Assembly: GCF_013112485.1 (NCBI RefSeq)
Contig: NZ_JABFHG010000017.1
Coordinates: 18,149 to 82,148, forward strand
DNA: 64,000 nt
Source of the DNA: Roseicella sp. DB1501
GTDB lineage: Bacteria > Pseudomonadota > Alphaproteobacteria > Acetobacterales > Acetobacteraceae
Direction of reading: 5' to 3'
This document shows, in pieces, positions 16,004 through 27,717 of the stretch. Made by a program: the position numbers and the translations under genes. The notes below the pieces were generated by a model, which saw nothing but the letters and a program-made list of their open reading frames with translations, searched no databases and had not been told where the DNA came from. The first letter of the stretch is position 1. Each line of letters begins with the position of its first letter.

Positions 16004-16572
16004 CAGCCGCCCTGCTGCCGCTCGGCGGCGCTCCCGTAGCCGCGCAACTCGCCGTAACGGCGGACCTGCTCCGGCGTGAGCAAGTCCATCATCGCTAGGT
16101 GGTATCGGAGGTGCGCCGCGCGGAGCCTGGCCTGGGTCTGGCCGATGGCGGAGGTCGCGGCCTCCAGCGAGGTCGGGGTCACGGTGCGGGCGGCGAACCC
16201 CCGGTCGAGCGCGGCCTCCTCGACGATCAGCCGCTTGCCGAGCGGCACCGCCTCAGCCGTCATCGCCTCGCGCAGCGCCCGCACACGGTCGCGCTGCTCC
16301 GGCGTCAGCCCCAGCGCATCGGCCAGTTCCAGGACGTGGACCGGACCCGGGTAGCCGTTCAGCTCCGCCGGGAGCGCCATGCCCATGCCGCGCCCGGCGC
16401 GCAGGTCGGACAGCTGCTGGTCGGACAGGGACTTCACCGGGCGGACCTGCAACCCGGCGTAGGGGGGAGTCGCTGGCTGGCCGTGGCCGCCGTGGTGATG
16501 CTGGGCGGCGGCGGGCCCTGCGGAGAGGGCGGCGGCGAGGGGGAGGACGAGGAGGCCGGAGCGCAGCGTCAT
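16003..16572 (-). CDS. Spy/CpxP-like periplasmic protein
   Basis: This 189-residue protein has a signal peptide ending AAAQ, then HHHGGHG. The helical body has two LTxxQ-type motifs (LTPEQRDRVRALREAM and LTPEQVRRYGELRGY), which define the Spy/CpxP and CnrX/ZraP-like group. Members act as periplasmic chaperones or metal sensors induced by copper and zinc. The N-terminal His cluster favours metal binding. It is coupled to the MOT1-like gene. Confidence 0.75.
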   Translation of the reverse strand: MTLRSGLLVLPLAAALSAGPAAAQHHHGGHGQPATPPYAGLQVRPVKSLSDQQLSDLRAGRGMGMALPAELNGYPGPVHVLELADALGLTPEQRDRVRALREAMTAEAVPLGKRLIVEEAALDRGFAARTVTPTSLEAATSAIGQTQARLRAAHLRYHLAMMDLLTPEQVRRYGELRGYGSAAERQQGG

Positions 16573-16611
16573 GGGTAGATCCCGGGTTCGGGGGGCGACA
16601 TCCCTGGGACG

Positions 16612-17457
16612 CTACGAGATCTCGACCCGGGTTTCCACGTGGCCTGGATGGGGACCGTCGTTGCGCAGCGGCTGCAGCAGCATGCGGTCGAGCCGCAGCT
16701 CACGCGGGTCGCGGAAGGCGGGGATGCCGATGGTCATGCTCTCCTGCCCCGCCTCGGGCTGGGCCCGGTAGGTGCCGAACAGGCGGTCCCACCAGGGCAG
16801 GTTGAAGCCGAAGTTGCTGTCGGTCTCCCGGCGCAGAATGGAGTGGTGGACGCGGTGCATCTCCGGCGTCACCACCAGCCAGCGCAGGATGCGGTCCATC
16901 CATCCGGGAAGGCGGACGTTGCCGTGGTTGAACATCGAGGTGGCGTTCAGCAACACCTCGAAGACGAGCACGGCCAGCGGCGGGGCGCCGAGCGCGACCA
17001 CCACGGCCGACTTGATGAGCATGGAGAGCACGATCTCGACGGGATGGAAGCGTACGCCCGTGGTGACGTCGAACTCGAGGTCGGCGTGGTGCATCCGGTG
17101 CAGCCGCCAGAGCACCGGCACGTGGTGGAACGCGACGTGCTTGGCATAGATTGCGAGGTCGAGCAGGAGCACCGACACTGGCACGGCGACCCAGCCGGGC
17201 GCCCGCAGGACGTTCAGCAGTCCCCAGCCCTGCGCCTGCGCGAGCATGGCCACGCCCACGGCGCCCGCTGGAAAGAGGACGCGCACGAGGAGCGTGTCCG
17301 CGACGACCACGCCCAGGTTGTTTGGCCAGCGCCACCGGCGGCCGATAGCCTGTGGCCTGCGTGGGGCCAGGACCTCCCAAAGGGCCATCAGGACGAAGAC
17401 TCCGGCGAACGCTCCGAGCCGGACCAGAGGCTCGGCGGGAAGCCCCGTCAGCGGCAT
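16612..17457 (-). CDS. sterol desaturase/fatty-acid hydroxylase family protein
   Basis: The ATG at 17457 follows AGGAGGAAACC and gives 281 residues. Histidine clusters KHVAFHH, HRMHH, FNHGN and HRVHHS are the di-iron ligands of the FA_hydroxylase superfamily, set among four hydrophobic segments. Such enzymes hydroxylate or desaturate membrane lipids or carotenoids. The substrate cannot be read from the sequence. An upstream in-frame extension to 17694 has no ribosome site and looks non-coding. Confidence 0.82.
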   Translation of the reverse strand: MPLTGLPAEPLVRLGAFAGVFVLMALWEVLAPRRPQAIGRRWRWPNNLGVVVADTLLVRVLFPAGAVGVAMLAQAQGWGLLNVLRAPGWVAVPVSVLLLDLAIYAKHVAFHHVPVLWRLHRMHHADLEFDVTTGVRFHPVEIVLSMLIKSAVVVALGAPPLAVLVFEVLLNATSMFNHGNVRLPGWMDRILRWLVVTPEMHRVHHSILRRETDSNFGFNLPWWDRLFGTYRAQPEAGQESMTIGIPAFRDPRELRLDRMLLQPLRNDGPHPGHVETRVEIS

Positions 17458-17630
17458 GGTTTCCTCCTGCGGCTCATCCGGCGCTCCGGCCGCCCGCGCG
17501 GCTGTTATCGGGCCGCGTTCCGGCGGCTGTCCAGGCGTTCCGGATCCCTTTGACATGCCTCCCGGCAGTGGTCTGGAATCACGCCCGCCGGGACACCGGC
17601 TTGCGGCGTCCCGGCCATAAGGAGGACGCC

Positions 17631-18038
17631 ATGAGCGACATGGAACGGAGGTCCGCCTTCGCGCTGGGCCTGGCGGCGGTTGCTTTCGCGACACCGCGGG
17701 CCGCCGAGGCCCAGGCAGACAACCAGGGCCGCGAGATCGGCCCCGGGGTCCGGCAGGTGGACCTCGGCGAGCGGGAGTCCGTGCTCCCCGCCTACAAGCG
17801 GCTGCGCATGCGCGACGTCGTCATCCAGCCCGGTGCGGCCACGCCAGACCGCGCCAAGATGAACGACATGCTCTGCCACATGACCGAGGGCGAACTGGCT
17901 GTCCGGCAGAACGACAACCACTTCACCGTCCGGAAGGGGGACGTGTGGGCCTGCGCCAAGGGCAACACGACGGAGGGCACGAAGAACAACGGCGGCACCG
18001 TCGCGGTGATGCGGATCATCGACCTGCTGCCCGGCTGA
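17631..18038 (+). CDS. secreted cupin-like protein
   Basis: This 135-residue protein has a strong ribosome site (AAGGAGG, 6 bp before ATG) and a signal peptide (FALGLAAVAFATPRAAEAQ). The body has a single cupin-like fold (LRMRDVVIQPGA, EGELAVRQNDNHFTVRKGDVW, VAVMRII). Typical metal-binding cupin histidines are few. It converges with the PCuAC gene 23 bp away. Its substrate is unknown. Confidence 0.65.
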   Translation: MSDMERRSAFALGLAAVAFATPRAAEAQADNQGREIGPGVRQVDLGERESVLPAYKRLRMRDVVIQPGAATPDRAKMNDMLCHMTEGELAVRQNDNHFTVRKGDVWACAKGNTTEGTKNNGGTVAVMRIIDLLPG

Positions 18039-18061
18039 CGGCGCGGGGCGGCCGCTCCCGC

Positions 18062-18600
18062 CTATCCCCCGGGGCGGCCGCCCGGCATGTGCTCGCCGTG
18101 CCCGCCGCCGCCCGCGGCGGGACGGCGCGCTCCCGCGGCCTCCACGGCCATCTCCACCCGCAGGTCACCGGCCCGCTCGAATGTCAGCGTGAGGGACACG
18201 CGGTCGCCGCGGGCGAAGGCGTGCCGCGGGCCGACTAGCATCAAGTGGACGCCGCCGCCGTCCGGCTCCAGGCGCACGACCCCGCCGGGCGGAATCGCGA
18301 CGCCGTCCTGGACCGGGCGCATGCGCATGACGCCGCCCTCCATGGTGGTCTCGTGCATTTCGACCACGCGCGCGTCGGGGGACGCGGCGGACACGAGCCG
18401 GTCCGGCGCGGTGCCGCGGTTCCGGATCGCCAGGTAGGCGACCGCCGTCTGCGCGCTCGGGCCGGTGGCGCGCGTCCAGGCGCGTTCGACCTCGATTGCG
18501 GGTCCGCTCGGCTGCTGGGCGGCCGCGGGCCGGAGCACCGCAAGGATTGGGAGCAGCACCGCCGTGGCCAGCAGGAGGCGACGGCGGGGCGGCGTGCGGA

Positions 18601-18604
<4 letters not shown>
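18062..18604 (-). CDS. PCuAC periplasmic copper chaperone
   Basis: The ATG at 18604 overlaps the stop of the Zn/Cd ATPase by ATGA. The 180-residue product has a signal peptide ending AAAQ and the PCuAC domain: ARVVEMHETTMEGGVMRMRPV and the later VHLMLVG contain the His-Met-Met-His Cu(I) site. The tail GGGGHGEHMPGGRPGG is rich in His and Met. These proteins deliver Cu(I) to cytochrome oxidase or buffer periplasmic copper. Coupling to a Zn/Cd-type ATPase is unusual and may reflect a multi-metal operon. Confidence 0.85.
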
Positions 18605-20811
<2,207 letters not shown>

Positions 20812-20857
20812 CCCGTTCTCGGGCTGCCCCTGTGTTGCGCCAGGGGAGCACGGCACC

Positions 20858-20889
20858 TCACATGGAACCTGTAGTCGCTTCAGGGTCAA
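20858..20889 (-). promoter_or_regulatory. ZntR/CadR-type promoter of the Zn/Cd ATPase
   Basis: On the minus strand TTGACC (20884-20889) is followed by CTGAAGCGACTACAGG, a dyad inside a 19-20 bp spacer, and a -10-like CATGTGA. This is the geometry of MerR-family promoters, and the dyad resembles ZntR/CadR operators. The regulator encoded divergently starts 5 bp away. Confidence 0.65.
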
Positions 20890-20893
20890 GGGC

Positions 20894-21330
20894 ATGGCAT
20901 CTGCGAACGCCCTCAGCATCGGAGCCTTGTCGAAGGCGACCGGGACCACGGTGGAGACCATTCGCTGGTACGAGCGGGTTGGCGTGCTGCCCGCGCCCGC
21001 ACGGACCACGGGGAACTACCGGAGCTACTGGGCGGAGCACCTCGAGCGGCTTAGCTTCGTCCGACGGGCACGCGACCTCGGGTTCTTGCTCGGCCAAGTG
21101 CGCGATCTGCTGCAGCTCGCCGACGACCGGGACCAATCCTGCGACGCGATGGACCGTGCGCCCGCGAGCACTTGGAGGAAGTCGAGCGCAAGCTCGCCGA
21201 TCCCGAGGCGCTCCGCCGCGAGCTGAAGGACCTCATCGGACAGTGCCGCCATGGCACCGTCGCCGAGTGCCGGATCGTGCAGGCGCTGTCACCGCAGTTG
21301 GGCCCGGTGGGCACCTCCCAGGAAGCGTGA
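20894..21330 (+). pseudogene. MerR-family metal regulator, frameshifted
   Basis: Residues 1 to about 88 read as a clean MerR protein (LSIGALSKATGTTVETIRWYERVGVLPAPART, then RARDLGFLLGQVRDLLQLAD and QSCDAMDR). After GACCGTGC near 21158 the frame must shift by one base to continue as AREHLEEVERKLADPEALRRELKDLIGQCRHGTVAECRIVQAL up to TGA at 21328-21330. The restored 145-residue product has the Cys pattern of ZntR/CadR-type sensors. Without the shift the protein ends at 21226 with a scrambled tail. This may be a real one-base loss or a sequencing error. Confidence 0.75.
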
Positions 21331-21457
21331 CGCAGCCTGCTTGGAGGCGGGTAGGCTCCGTCCCGAGGCGATGACGGCGATGGCCGCTTTCCCGGCTTCA
21401 TGCCGATGGCGGTCGCCATCAGGCTGGGCGGCGCGGCCGTCACAAGGGCTCGTGGCC

Positions 21458-21733
21458 TCAGTGATGGTGGCCGCCGCCCTGGTGATGACCACCATGGCCG
21501 TGCCCGCCGCGGTGATGCTGGCCACCATGATGGTGGCGGTGATGCGGCCGGTGGTGGTGCCAGGGCGCCACGTGGTGATGGCGGTGGTGACCGCCGCCCC
21601 AGTAGCGCGGACCGGCCACGTACGGCGCGGGACCGTAGGCTGGGTAGGTGGGCGGCCCGCCGTAATAGGGCTGAGCGCAGGCGGGAACGGCAGCCAGTAG
21701 GCCCAGCGCGACGAAGAGTTTGGCCCGGCGCAT
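21458..21733 (-). CDS. His-rich secreted small protein
   Basis: This 91-residue protein starts at an ATG preceded by GGGAG. The signal peptide is LFVALGLLAAVPACAQ, possibly a lipobox. A Tyr/Pro/Gly stretch follows, then more than 25 His residues to the C-terminus (HHRHHH, HRPHHRHHH, HHQGGGHHH). It has no catalytic fold, and a divalent-metal-buffering role is likely from composition alone. Confidence 0.6.
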   Translation of the reverse strand: MRRAKLFVALGLLAAVPACAQPYYGGPPTYPAYGPAPYVAGPRYWGGGHHRHHHVAPWHHHRPHHRHHHGGQHHRGGHGHGGHHQGGGHHH

Positions 21734-21935
21734 GTGGGTTTCTCCCATTCTGACGCCTGGAACTTGAAAGGCCGGTGTGTCGTGTTCGCGGCAAACGATC
21801 GACATCATCGGGGCAATGCGCGTTCTCATCGGTGCCGGAGGCCGTGGAGGGGCACTCGGTAACTCGACTTCGGGCGCAATCCGAACGGACCTGGCGATCG
21901 GCTCGCGCTTCCGCCGACCCAGATTGCCTCCATTA

Positions 21936-21951
21936 TTCCAGTTTCATGGAA
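21936..21951. promoter_or_regulatory. candidate ArsR-type operator upstream of pstS
   Basis: TTCCA-GTTTCA-TGGAA is a perfect 5-bp inverted repeat with a 6-bp spacer, 107 bp before pstS. The same dyad (WTCCA-N6-YGGAA) lies before an arsR-arsC fusion gene (24106-24121) and aioB (31102-31117). The rest of 21734-22057 shows no gene. Confidence 0.5.
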
Positions 21952-22057
21952 GTGTCGCGGAACGGAAATCCGCCTGTCCTCTTCCCCTCCGTAGGTTCCG
22001 GCGGGCCGGTAGCCGGACTGCATGTCCGCACCGGCCGATACGCCAGGAGGAGGAAAC

Positions 22058-23083
22058 ATGCGGTTCAGGTCCCTCGCGCTCTCCGCGGTCGTCGCCTCCT
22101 GCTTGGCGTTAGCGACACCGAGCGCCGTGGCGCAGCAGGTCTCCGGGGCGGGTTCGACCTTCGTCAATCCGGTAATGTCGCGGTGGTCCGCCGAATACGG
22201 CGCCCGGACCGGTGTCCAGGTGACCTACCAGCCCGTCGGCTCCGCGCAGGGCGTCACCCAGGTCAGGGCGGGCACCGTGGACTTCGGCGCCTCCGAAGCC
22301 CCGCTGCCGCCCGCGGAGCTCCGCAAGTCCGGCCTGGTCCAGTTCCCGCTGGTCATCGGCGGTATCGTCCCGGTCGTGAACCTGCCCGGCGTCAGGCCAG
22401 GGGAGATGCGTTTGACCGGAGAGCTCCTGGCCGACATCTACCTCGGCAAGGTCCGGAGGTGGAGCGACCCGGCCATCCGGTCCCTGAACCCGAACCTCGA
22501 GCTGCCCGACACCGCGATCTCGGTGATCCATCGATCCGACGGCTCCGGCACGACCTACAACTGGGTCGACTACCTGTCGAAGGTCAGCCCCGAGTGGCGG
22601 GCCAAGGTCGGCGAGGGCACCTCCGTGTCCTGGCCGACCGGCGTCGGCGGCAAGGGCAACGAGGGCGTCGCCTTCCAGGTCGGTCGAGTGCCGGGTGCCA
22701 TCGGCTACGTCGAGTACGCCTTCGTCACCCAGCACCGGCTGACCCACGCCTTGGTGCGGAACGCCGCGGGCCGCTTCGTCCCGCCGGGGCCGGAGAGCTT
22801 CCAGGAGGCCGCCGCGAGCGCGGACTGGGCCCAAGCCGAGGACTTCAGCCTGCTGATGACGAACGCGCCCGGCGAGGGCGCCTATCCGATCACCGCGACG
22901 ACCTTCATCCTGATGCCGCGCCAGCCCAGCGTCCGAGGGCGCAGCAAGGCAGCCACCGACTTCTTCGCGTGGTCGCTCCGGAGCGGCCAGGAAAGCGCCC
23001 GAGACCTCGGCTACGTGGCGCTGCCGCCAAGCCTCGTCACCCGCGTCGAGGCCTATGTCGCGGCGGCGATCCCGGGGCGATGA
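22058..23083 (+). CDS. pstS: phosphate ABC transporter substrate-binding protein PstS
   Basis: This 341-residue protein starts at an ATG after AGGAGG. A signal peptide ends VAQQ and the mature protein begins VSGAGSTFVNPVMSRW, the PstS phosphate-loop start. GASEAPLPPAEL, HRSDGSGTTYNWVDYL and VGGKGNEGV are further ligand motifs. No pstCAB genes follow, so it is an orphan subunit. In arsenic islands such extra PstS copies are thought to favour phosphate over arsenate. An ArsR-like dyad in its leader supports arsenic control. Confidence 0.9.
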   Translation: MRFRSLALSAVVASCLALATPSAVAQQVSGAGSTFVNPVMSRWSAEYGARTGVQVTYQPVGSAQGVTQVRAGTVDFGASEAPLPPAELRKSGLVQFPLVIGGIVPVVNLPGVRPGEMRLTGELLADIYLGKVRRWSDPAIRSLNPNLELPDTAISVIHRSDGSGTTYNWVDYLSKVSPEWRAKVGEGTSVSWPTGVGGKGNEGVAFQVGRVPGAIGYVEYAFVTQHRLTHALVRNAAGRFVPPGPESFQEAAASADWAQAEDFSLLMTNAPGEGAYPITATTFILMPRQPSVRGRSKAATDFFAWSLRSGQESARDLGYVALPPSLVTRVEAYVAAAIPGR

Positions 23084-23100
23084 TGACCCAGTGCCGGTTG

Positions 23101-23937
23101 TCAGGCGGCGATGACGTCGGCCAGCGCCTCGAGGCGCTCCTGGGCCGCGCGGCGGCTGAGGTTGCCGAAGGGCAGGCCGACGAACGCCTCGATGCGCCGC
23201 CGGAGGCTGGCGTACAGCTCGTTGACGAGCAGGACGCGCTGCGGACCGGCCTCGAACCGCGCCGGGTCCGGCAGCGGCCACTGGGCGGTCAGGGCCACGC
23301 CGCCGAAGTCCGGGCAGGGCTGGCCCTCGGGGACGTCGCAGAGGGCGATGACGAAGTCCATCGGCGGCGCCCCCTCGCGTGTGAACGCGTCCAGGGACTT
23401 GCTGCGCAGCCCGGAGACGTCATGGCCGAGGACGGACAAGCGCTCCAGCACCTCGGGCAGTGGGGCGGGTGCCGGGTCCGCGCCCGCCGAGTAGGCGCGG
23501 AAGCGGCCGCCGCCCACCCGGCTCAGGATCGCCTCGGCCATGATGGACCGGGCGGAGTTCCGCGAGCACAGGAACAGCACGTGGAAGGCGGGCCGCACCG
23601 CGTCCGGCGCCGGTTCCGGGAGGAGGCGGGCGAGGTCGCCACACAGCTCGGGGCGGCCGCCGCAGCAGTCCTTGGTCAGGAAGGCGAGGAGGCCGCGCAG
23701 CCCCGGCTCGCGCACGGCGTGGATGACGTTCCGTCCCTGGCGCGTGGCGGTTGTCAGGCCCGCCCGCTCGAGGGCACCGAGGTGGAAGGAGAGGGTCGAG
23801 GCCGGAATGCCGATCGCCGCCGCCAGGTCACCTGCCGCCATGCCGGACGGCCCCCGTTTGATGAGCAGCCGGAGCAGGTCCAGCCTCGTCTCCTGCGCGA
23901 GTGCTCCGAGCGACTCTGCGGCCTCTTTGATTTCCAT
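23101..23937 (-). CDS. ArsR regulator fused to LMW-PTP-type arsenate reductase (copy 1)
   Basis: This 278-residue fusion has an ArsR winged helix at 1-90 ([28 protein letters not shown]), a Cys cluster CCGGRPELC (91-99) that may bind As(III), and a low-molecular-weight phosphatase-fold ArsC from about 117 with the loop C124-SRNSA-R130 and a late DP.RFE-type region. It combines arsenic sensing and arsenate reduction in one chain. It is divergent from a second fusion (24124-24981), and they share about 190 bp of promoter. The palindrome CAAACCGGTTTG lies at 23957-23968, just upstream. Confidence 0.88.
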   Translation of the reverse strand: MEIKEAAESLGALAQETRLDLLRLLIKRGPSGMAAGDLAAAIGIPASTLSFHLGALERAGLTTATRQGRNVIHAVREPGLRGLLAFLTKDCCGGRPELCGDLARLLPEPAPDAVRPAFHVLFLCSRNSARSIMAEAILSRVGGGRFRAYSAGADPAPAPLPEVLERLSVLGHDVSGLRSKSLDAFTREGAPPMDFVIALCDVPEGQPCPDFGGVALTAQWPLPDPARFEAGPQRVLLVNELYASLRRRIEAFVGLPFGNLSRRAAQERLEALADVIAA

Positions 23938-23956
23938 GGTCCCGATATAGGCGAAG

Positions 23957-23968
23957 CAAACCGGTTTG
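23957..23968. promoter_or_regulatory. palindrome upstream of ArsR-ArsC copy 1
   Basis: CAAACCGGTTTG is a perfect 12-bp palindrome 19 bp before the start codon of the minus-strand fusion gene. A -10-like TATAT lies between it and the ATG, so a bound repressor could block the promoter. It differs from the WTCCA-N6-YGGAA dyad on the other side. Confidence 0.4.
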
Positions 23969-24105
23969 GCGTGAAGCTTCCTTTACGGGCTCCCGGGGGA
24001 AGCGGGAGTGAACCCAGCCCGACCGCCACTTTCAGGCAAGACGCGCCTGCCAACGGCACCGCGACCGGTCTTGGACGCGGACGCCGCATAGCCTCGTGTC
24101 AACAC

Positions 24106-24121
24106 ATCCATTAGATTGGAA
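24106..24121. promoter_or_regulatory. candidate ArsR-type operator at ArsR-ArsC copy 2
   Basis: ATCCA-TTAGAT-TGGAA ends two bases before the ATG at 24124. The operator thus overlaps the likely transcription start, and the mRNA leader must be very short. The dyad is shared with pstS and aioB. Confidence 0.5.
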
Positions 24122-24123
24122 AC

Positions 24124-24981
24124 ATGGAAGCAACCGACGCCGCCCAGGTCTTCGCCGCCCTCTCGCAGGAGACGCGCCTCGCGGTCCTGCGCCTCCTCCT
24201 CGCCGCTGGCCCGAACGGCCTCCCCGCGGGCGAGGTCGCGGAGCGGCTCGGCATCCCGGCCTCGACAACCTCCTTCCACCTCGGCGCCCTCGAGCGGGCG
24301 GGCCTTACCCAGTCCACCCGGCAAAGCCGCCAGATCCGCCACGCCGTCCGCATCGCCGCGCTCCGCGAGCTGCTGGCCTTCCTGACCGAGACCTGCTGCT
24401 CCGGCCGCCCGGAGCTCTGTGGCGGCCTCGGCGACCTGTTGCCCACCGCCCCCGAGGAGAGGGACACGATGACCCCAGCCTTCAACGTGCTGTTCCTGTG
24501 CACCAAGAATTCCGCGCGCTCGATCATGGCCGAGGCGATCCTGGAGAAGGTGGGCGCCGGGCGCTTCCGGGCCTACTCCGCCGGTGCGGACCCGGCGCCG
24601 CAGCCGTTGGAGGGCGTCCTCAGCGTCCTCGAACGCTTCGGCCATGACGTCTCGAAGCTCCACAGCAAGTCCTGGGACCGCTTCTGCGGCCCGGACGCCC
24701 CGCAGATGGACTTCGTCATCGCGCTCTGCGACGTGCTCGACAACCAGGTCTGCCCGGACCTTGGCGACATGGCGGTCACGGGGACCTGGCCGCTGCCCGA
24801 CCCGAACGAGTTCCGCGGCAACGAGGTGGAGCGGGCGCTGCTCCTGAGCGAGCTCTATGGGAGCCTGAAGCGCCGGATCGAGATTTTCGTCTCGCTGCCC
24901 TTCGCCTCGCTGGACCGGATGGCGCTGAAGGCGCGGCTGGACGAGCTCGGAGGCACCCTGGCTCTGACCGGGGGACGCTGA
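24124..24981 (+). CDS. ArsR regulator fused to LMW-PTP-type arsenate reductase (copy 2)
   Basis: This 285-residue paralogue of the divergent fusion has the ArsR domain at 1-90, the cluster CCSGRPELC at 91-99 and the phosphatase-type ArsC from about 119 with C126-TKNSA-R132. The two copies are clearly diverged, so the duplication is old or they were acquired separately. It is followed after one base by the GAPDH gene and then arsJ, so it heads an arsenate-export operon. The start is fixed by the ArsR domain; the leader is nearly absent. Confidence 0.88.
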   Translation: MEATDAAQVFAALSQETRLAVLRLLLAAGPNGLPAGEVAERLGIPASTTSFHLGALERAGLTQSTRQSRQIRHAVRIAALRELLAFLTETCCSGRPELCGGLGDLLPTAPEERDTMTPAFNVLFLCTKNSARSIMAEAILEKVGAGRFRAYSAGADPAPQPLEGVLSVLERFGHDVSKLHSKSWDRFCGPDAPQMDFVIALCDVLDNQVCPDLGDMAVTGTWPLPDPNEFRGNEVERALLLSELYGSLKRRIEIFVSLPFASLDRMALKARLDELGGTLALTGGR

Positions 24982-24982
24982 C

Positions 24983-26026
24983 ATGCGCGTCGGCATCAAC
25001 GGCATGGGCCGCATCGGCAGGCTCGCGCTGCGCGCCGCCCTGGGCGGCGTCTTCCGGGAGGGCGACGACCCGCGGGCGGGCAACCGGCTCGACATCGTCC
25101 ACGTGAACGAGGTCAAGGGCGGCGCGGAGGCCACCGCCCACCTCCTCGAGTTCGACAGCATCCACGGCCGCTGGCGCGAGCGGATCGGCGCCGAGGGCGA
25201 CCGGGCCATTGGCATCGGCGATCGGCGCATCGGCTTCACGGCGGAGGCCAGCCCGGCCGAGGTGCCCTGGGGCGACCTCGGCTGCGACGTCGTCCTGGAG
25301 TGCACGGGCAAGTTCCTGAAGCAGGAGCAGCTCCAGGGCTACCTCGACCGGGGCGTGAAGCGGGTCATCGTCGCGGCGCCGGTCAAGGACGGCTCCGCCC
25401 TGAACGTCGTGGTCGGGGTCAACCACGACCGCTACGACCCGAGGGAGCACCGGCTGCTCACGGCGGCCTCCTGCACCACCAACTGCCTAGCGCCGGTGGT
25501 GAAGGTGGTCCACGAGGCCATCGGCATCCGGCACGGCCAGATCACCACCATCCACGACCCGACCAACACCAATGTGGTCGTCGACGCGCCGCACAAGGAC
25601 CTCCGGCGCGCCCGCTCGGCGATGCTGTCCCTCCAGCCAACCACGACGGGCAGCGCTACGGCCATCGCCCTCATCTACCCGGAGCTCAAGGGCCGCCTGA
25701 ACGGGCACGCCGTCCGGGCGCCGGTGCTGAACGCCTCCCTGACCGACTGCGTCTTCGAGCTGGACCGCCCGACCACCGAGACCGAGGTAAACGAGCTGTT
25801 CCGCTCGGCGGCCGCCGGGCCGCTCGCGGGCATCCTGGGCTACGAGACCCGGCCGCTGGTCTCGGCCGACTACGCGAACGACACGCGCAGCGCCATCGTG
25901 GACGGCCCGAGCACCATGGTGACGGACGGGACGCTGCTGAAGGTCTACGCCTGGTACGACAACGAGATGGGCTACGCCTGCCGGATGGTGGATCTGGCCT
26001 GCATCGTCGGGGAGCGAGGGGCATGA
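24983..26026 (+). CDS. ArsJ-associated glyceraldehyde-3-phosphate dehydrogenase
   Basis: This 347-residue GAPDH has the NAD-binding start [15 protein letters not shown] and the catalytic [10 protein letters not shown] (Cys164). [15 protein letters not shown] closes the catalytic domain. With arsenate it makes 1-arseno-3-phosphoglycerate, which ArsJ exports. It is one base after the ArsR-ArsC stop and overlaps arsJ by ATGA. The context makes the arsenic role much more likely than glycolysis. Confidence 0.92.
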   Translation: MRVGINGMGRIGRLALRAALGGVFREGDDPRAGNRLDIVHVNEVKGGAEATAHLLEFDSIHGRWRERIGAEGDRAIGIGDRRIGFTAEASPAEVPWGDLGCDVVLECTGKFLKQEQLQGYLDRGVKRVIVAAPVKDGSALNVVVGVNHDRYDPREHRLLTAASCTTNCLAPVVKVVHEAIGIRHGQITTIHDPTNTNVVVDAPHKDLRRARSAMLSLQPTTTGSATAIALIYPELKGRLNGHAVRAPVLNASLTDCVFELDRPTTETEVNELFRSAAAGPLAGILGYETRPLVSADYANDTRSAIVDGPSTMVTDGTLLKVYAWYDNEMGYACRMVDLACIVGERGA

Positions 26027-27252
26027 CGTCCGCGGCCCGCAACTACCTCATCGTCACCGGCGCCTACTGGGGGTTCACCCTCACCGACGGCGCGCTGCGG
26101 ATGCTGGTGCTGCTGCACTTCTACCAGCTCGGCTACACCCCCTTCACCCTCGCCTTCCTGTTCCTGCTCTACGAGGCGGCCGGGATCTTCGCCAACTTCG
26201 GCGGCGGCTGGCTGGCGGCGCGCTTCGGCATCCCGCGCATGCTCGCCACCGGCCTGACGCTGCAGATCGGCGGCCTGCTGATGCTCTCGGCGCTGGATCC
26301 GGGCTGGGGCGCGGCGGCGTCGGTCGCCTGGGTCGTGGCGGCGCAAGGCATCGCGGGCGTCGCCAAGGACCTGACGAAGACCGCGTCCAAGTCGGCCATC
26401 AAGGCGTCCTCGAAGGAGGGCGCCGGGCAGCTCTTCCGCTGGGTGGCGTGGTTCACCGGCTCCAAGAACGCGATGAAGGGCTTCGGCTTCTTCGTCGGCG
26501 GCTTCCTGCTCCAGGTCGCCGGGTTCCGCCCGGCGCTCTGGATGATGGCCGCCATGCTCGCCGTCATCCTGGCGGGGGTGGCGCTGAGCCTGCCGCGCGA
26601 GCTGGGCAAGGCCAAGGCGTCGAAGAGCTTCAAGGAGCTCCTCGCCAAGAATCGCGGCGTCAACCTGCTGGCCTCGGCCCGCATCTTCATGTTCGGCTCG
26701 CGCGACGTCTGGTTTGTCGTCGGCCTGCCGGTGTTCCTCTACAGCCAGGGCTGGCACTACATCGGCGTGGCGACCTTCGTCGCCGCATGGACCATCGGCT
26801 ACGGCGGCGTGCAGGCGCTGGCGCCGCAGGTGATCCGCCGCAGCGCGGACGGCCTGTCGCGCGAAGTGCCCGAGGCGCGGCTCTGGGGGCTGGCCCTAGC
26901 CATCGTCCCCGTCGCCCTCGGCCTGCTGCTCGCCTCAGGCACGGTGGGTCGACCGGACCTCGCCGTCGTCATCGGCTTGGCCGTCTTCGGCTTCGCCTTC
27001 GCCGTGAACTCCTCGCTGCACTCCTACCTCATCCTCGCCTACGCGGGGTCGGAGAAGGCTGCCGAGGACGTCGGCTACTACTACGCGGCGAACGCAGCCG
27101 GGCGCCTCATGGGCATCCTGCTGTCGGGCGCGCTGACGCAGTGGGCCGGGCTGCAGGGCTGCCTGTGGGGTTCGGCGGCCATGCTGGCCGCCTGCGCGGC
27201 ACTGACATTCATGCTGCCGACCGAGGCCGAGGCACGGCGGGCCATGGTCTGA
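26023..27252 (+). CDS. arsJ: organoarsenical exporter ArsJ
   Basis: This 409-residue MFS protein has about 10-12 membrane segments. The N-terminus [44 protein letters not shown], and [22 protein letters not shown] are strongly characteristic of ArsJ. It exports 1-arseno-3-phosphoglycerate made by the GAPDH encoded just upstream (ATGA overlap), which then decays outside to arsenate and 3-phosphoglycerate. Confidence 0.93.
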   Translation: MTSAARNYLIVTGAYWGFTLTDGALRMLVLLHFYQLGYTPFTLAFLFLLYEAAGIFANFGGGWLAARFGIPRMLATGLTLQIGGLLMLSALDPGWGAAASVAWVVAAQGIAGVAKDLTKTASKSAIKASSKEGAGQLFRWVAWFTGSKNAMKGFGFFVGGFLLQVAGFRPALWMMAAMLAVILAGVALSLPRELGKAKASKSFKELLAKNRGVNLLASARIFMFGSRDVWFVVGLPVFLYSQGWHYIGVATFVAAWTIGYGGVQALAPQVIRRSADGLSREVPEARLWGLALAIVPVALGLLLASGTVGRPDLAVVIGLAVFGFAFAVNSSLHSYLILAYAGSEKAAEDVGYYYAANAAGRLMGILLSGALTQWAGLQGCLWGSAAMLAACAALTFMLPTEAEARRAMV

Positions 27253-27300
27253 ACGGGCCGCCGGGGTTAGATCAGTCCTGTCCTACCTGGGAGGCACCGC

Positions 27301-27717
27301 ATGGCCGAGACAATCCGCGTTGGACCATTGGAGCTGCGCTTCCTGCGCACAAAGCACGACACCGGCGGCAGTCTCGACCTTTTCGAGATGACGGTGCCTC
27401 CCTCCGGGCGGATGCCGGTGCCGCACCACCACCGCGACTGGGACGAGACCATCTACGGCCTCACCGGCACTGTCACCTTCACGGTGAACGGCGCGCCGCA
27501 GCCGGTCGGGCCGGGCGAGAGCCTTTTCATCCCACGGGGTGTCGTGCACGGTTTCGACAACCGGAGCGGAGCGGTGGCGACCTGCCTCTGCGTGCTGACA
27601 CCGGGGGTGCTCGGCCCGGAGTATTTCCGCGAGATCGCGGCGCTCGCCGCCGCCGGGCCGCCGGACGCGGCCAAGCTCCGCGAGACCATGCTGCGCCACG
27701 GGCTCGTTCCCGCATGA
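27301..27717 (+). CDS. cupin-domain protein
   Basis: This 138-residue single cupin has the metal motif HHHRDWDETIYGLTGTVTF in the first block and IPRGVVHGFDN in the second. A ribosome site GGGAGG lies 6 bp before the ATG. Small cupins recur in ars loci, but no defined function is known to me. It sits 48 bp after arsJ in the same direction and is probably in the operon. Confidence 0.75.
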   Translation: MAETIRVGPLELRFLRTKHDTGGSLDLFEMTVPPSGRMPVPHHHRDWDETIYGLTGTVTFTVNGAPQPVGPGESLFIPRGVVHGFDNRSGAVATCLCVLTPGVLGPEYFREIAALAAAGPPDAAKLRETMLRHGLVPA

